Source of the DNA: REEB506 sp040381035
Lineage (GTDB): Bacteria; Pseudomonadota; Alphaproteobacteria; Caulobacterales; Aquidulcibacteraceae
Assembly: GCA_040381035.1 (NCBI GenBank)
Contig: JBEIHY010000071.1
Coordinates: 1-16,596, forward strand
Reading direction: 5' to 3'
Length of the DNA: 16,596 nucleotides
Positions 14,495 to 16,596 of the stretch are shown here, in pieces; within the stretch, counting starts at the first letter, position 1, and the number at the start of each line of letters is the position of its first letter. The position numbers and the translations under genes were made by a program. A model generated the notes under the pieces. It searched no databases and was not told the DNA's origin. It saw only the letters and a list, made by a program, of their open reading frames with translations.

Positions 14495-14524
14495 GCGGTT
14501 TAGTGCGATTTTTCACCAAACCGC
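14495..14524 (-). terminator. Long hairpin after the pseudogene, terminator-like without U run
   Basis: On the minus strand an 11-bp stem (GCGGTTTGGTG with CACTAAACCGC) encloses an 8-nt loop, starting 11 nt past the pseudogene stop codon. One pair is G-U in minus-strand RNA but would be an A-C mismatch in plus-strand RNA, so the structure favours the minus strand. No U tract follows, so it may be a 3'-end protective hairpin or a decayed terminator that separates this locus from the S10 promoter. Confidence 0.5.
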
Positions 14525-14535
14525 ATATTTCTCAC

Positions 14536-15442
14536 CTAGCGACCAATCGAAATGTCGGCCGATCCGGACTTCGATTGCACCACTGCGCCGCTAGCGCGCG
14601 CGATAACAACATCGCTCCAACCGCCGGCCGCGACATTCACGTCGCCGGCCACGCCGCCAAAGCGCACGGCGCCGGAGCCACTGGCGGATATGTTCAGCTG
14701 CGCGGCGCTGGCGTCTACGACGTTAATTCCGCCCGATCCGTCGAGGCGCAGGATGACTGGCCCGTCAACTCGCGCCACCGCAATGTCGCCGGACCCGTCG
14801 AGGCGCACCTTGAGCGGACCGCGCACACCGCCGATTCGAATGTCGCCAGAGCCGTTCAAGCCAAGCTCGGCCGGCCCCTCGGCCGCCTTAACGTCAATGT
14901 CGCCCAAGCCGTCCGTCTGGCCCGAAGTGCGCCAGCAACGGTCCCAACAGACACGTCACCGGATCCATTGAGATCCAAATCGGCCCGCGCGGCGCTAGCC
15001 GCCACGATGTCGCCAGAGCCATTGAGCCGCGCCGTCAAGGCGCCAGACACCCCCGTCAGCCGCTCTGGGTGCGAGCGTCATTGGCAATGTCCAGCGCCAA
15101 TTGGCGGGGCGCGCGAATATCGATCCGGGCAAGATCCTTGGTCTGGAGCTCCGGCCCCATGCCATAGCGCAGCCGCAGACTGTCCGGATTTTGCCCGCCG
15201 CGGCAGCTGTTCGACCAAGACGAGCGCACGCCGCCATCGATTACGGTCGCGCCAGCTTGGCTTCGCAGCACCGGCAGCGGCGCTTTGGCCGCACCCGGCG
15301 TGATGCTCACTGCGTAGTCCGTGCGCTCCTCAGGCGTGACGGTGATGATGGCTGCCGCGCGGCTGACGGTTAAGGATGGGGCAGCCATAGCCATCCCGCA
15401 CAGCGCAAGTCAGGCCAGGGTGATCGAGATACGGGCGCGCAT
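14536..15442 (-). pseudogene. Decayed gene for an exported DUF2807/GIN-type repeat protein
   Basis: Three consecutive minus-strand frames together read as one protein. It starts at an ATG (15442) with a signal peptide (MRARISITLA, stop, LALCGMAMA-APSLTV) and has an N-terminal domain running to about 15060. A frame change follows, then GSGDI/V repeats to about 14915, another frame change, and more repeats to the stop at 14536. The repeat unit is about 19 residues with a recurrent [LNGSGDI] motif, typical of DUF2807 (GIN-type) envelope proteins with a beta-helix fold and unknown function. An in-frame TGA lies at 15412-15410. The second frameshift looks like a lost base in a Leu codon of an ARL-DG-LGDI unit near 14915. 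The first junction also lacks residues expected in the family, suggesting a small deletion. Later repeats have lost the motif (GSGG, GSGA, GGWSD). Sequencing error is an alternative, but all neighbouring genes are intact. Confidence 0.8.
14738..14807 (-). repeat. 57-bp periodic repeat units inside the pseudogene
   Basis: The 13-mer CCGTCGAGGCGCA (plus strand) recurs exactly at 14738-14750 and 14795-14807, 57 bp apart. This equals 19 codons, one rung of the predicted beta-helix. Flanking units are more diverged. The repeat reflects internal duplication of the coding sequence and is not a mobile element or CRISPR. Confidence 0.7.
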
Positions 15443-15519
15443 GGGAGCTCGTACAAGGCGACAGCTAACCGCTTCAGGATGCCGACCGCCAGCGGATCGG
15501 ATGCGTAAAGCCCAGCCGC
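15443..15519 (-). other. Spacer between tuf terminator and pseudogene
   Basis: About 77 nt lie between the terminator and the pseudogene ATG. I find no near-consensus promoter on the minus strand and no clear ribosome-binding site before the ATG. The gene therefore may have had a weak promoter of its own or lost it during decay. Confidence 0.4.
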
Positions 15520-15549
15520 AAAACGGCCCGACGTCTCCGCCGGGCCGTT
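15520..15549 (-). terminator. Intrinsic terminator of the tuf transcript
   Basis: On the minus strand a 12-bp stem (AACGGCCCGGCG with CGTCGGGCCGTT) encloses the tetraloop GAGA, a GNRA type, and the 3' arm runs into TTTT. One pair is G-U in this orientation and would be an A-C mismatch in the opposite one, supporting minus-strand function. It follows tuf by about 108 nt, after the duplicated tuf tail. It should largely uncouple tuf transcription from the S10 operon. Confidence 0.85.
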
Positions 15550-15572
15550 CAAGCGCTCAGAGCCCTGTGAAA

Positions 15573-15609
15573 GCTACTCGATCATCTTGGCCACCACGCC
15601 CGCGCCAAC
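15573..15609 (-). repeat. Duplicate of the tuf 3' end, decayed copy
   Basis: These 37 nt match 15657-15693, the last codons and stop of tuf, at 36 of 37 positions (offset 84 bp). The copy reads VGAGVVAKMIE followed by a TAG stop, with Ile changed to Met. Upstream of it, toward tuf, similarity continues only patchily: GCAAAGCGCAGC resembles the tuf GCGAAGCGCAGG after a gap of about 18 nt. It is therefore a partial tandem remnant of the tuf tail and not a gene. Confidence 0.9.
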
Positions 15610-15610
15610 C

Positions 15611-15627
15611 GCTGCGCAAAGCGCAGC
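15611..15627 (-). repeat. Perfect 7-bp hairpin between the two tuf tails
   Basis: GCTGCGC and GCGCAGC flank a 3-nt loop (TTT on the minus strand), lying between the tuf stop and the duplicated tail. It is not followed by a U run on the minus strand. It may be an accident of how the duplicated tail decayed, or a processing hairpin in the tuf 3' UTR. Confidence 0.4.
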
Positions 15628-15657
15628 AGACTTTCGTTTGTTGGCGCGTCCTACACG

Positions 15658-16596
<939 letters not shown>

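Noticed and set aside
14600..14900. CRISPR array or mobile repeat in the periodic 57-bp region
   Set aside because: The periodicity is in codons (19 residues), units diverge continuously, and no constant repeat with unique spacers exists.
14856..15394. Separate small genes in the tuf-rpsJ interval
   Set aside because: The open frames here are consecutive pieces of one repeat-protein gene in shifted frames. None has its own start signal.

Overview
The window is a single, almost uninterrupted ribosomal-protein superoperon read entirely on the minus strand, so transcription runs from high to low coordinates. Gene order, right to left, is tuf (3' part), a decayed DUF2807-type gene, rpsJ-rplC-rplD-rplW-rplB-rpsS-rplV-rpsC-rplP-rpmC-rpsQ (S10 block), rplN-rplX-rplE-rpsN-rpsH-rplF-rplR-rpsE-rpmD-rplO-secY (spc block), adk, and rpsM-rpsK-rpoA-rplQ (alpha block). 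The organism looks like a GC-rich alphaproteobacterium. The reasons are adk directly after secY, no rpmJ or rpsD in the alpha block, a short adenylate kinase without a zinc LID, the zinc-free 101-residue S14, an Arg/Asp-rich N-terminal tail on S5, and a tuf-to-rpsJ arrangement. I cannot name a genus.

Region 15443-16596 holds the last 312 codons of EF-Tu. After its stop comes a decayed second copy of the tuf 3' end (37 nt, one mismatch, offset 84 bp), then a strong intrinsic terminator (12-bp stem, GNRA-type tetraloop, short U run). Region 14536-15442 is a degenerate gene for an exported, 19-residue-repeat, beta-helix-like protein (DUF2807/GIN-type). It has a nonsense codon inside its signal peptide and at least two frameshifts. 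A long imperfect hairpin lies just past its stop. Region 14248-14535 is the S10 control region: a weak candidate promoter and a leader of about 200 nt containing further stem-loops.

Region 2736-14247 is the S10, spc and adk run. Spacing is extremely tight: many junctions are 1-10 nt apart or overlap, which implies translational coupling. SecY (the protein-conducting channel) and adenylate kinase sit at its end. A gap of 155 nt before rpsM carries a near-consensus sigma-70 promoter (TTGACC, 16 nt, TATAAC), so the alpha block can be transcribed separately. Between rpsK and rpoA two mutually exclusive hairpins share one arm.

The first 218 nt, downstream of rplQ, contain no gene I can support.

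I found no undescribed biological system here: the coding content is core translation, secretion and transcription machinery. The parts worth a second look are the disrupted tuf-rpsJ junction (pseudogene plus tuf-tail duplication) and the non-coding control elements. The long plus-strand open frames opposite the ribosomal genes are shadows of GC-rich codon usage.
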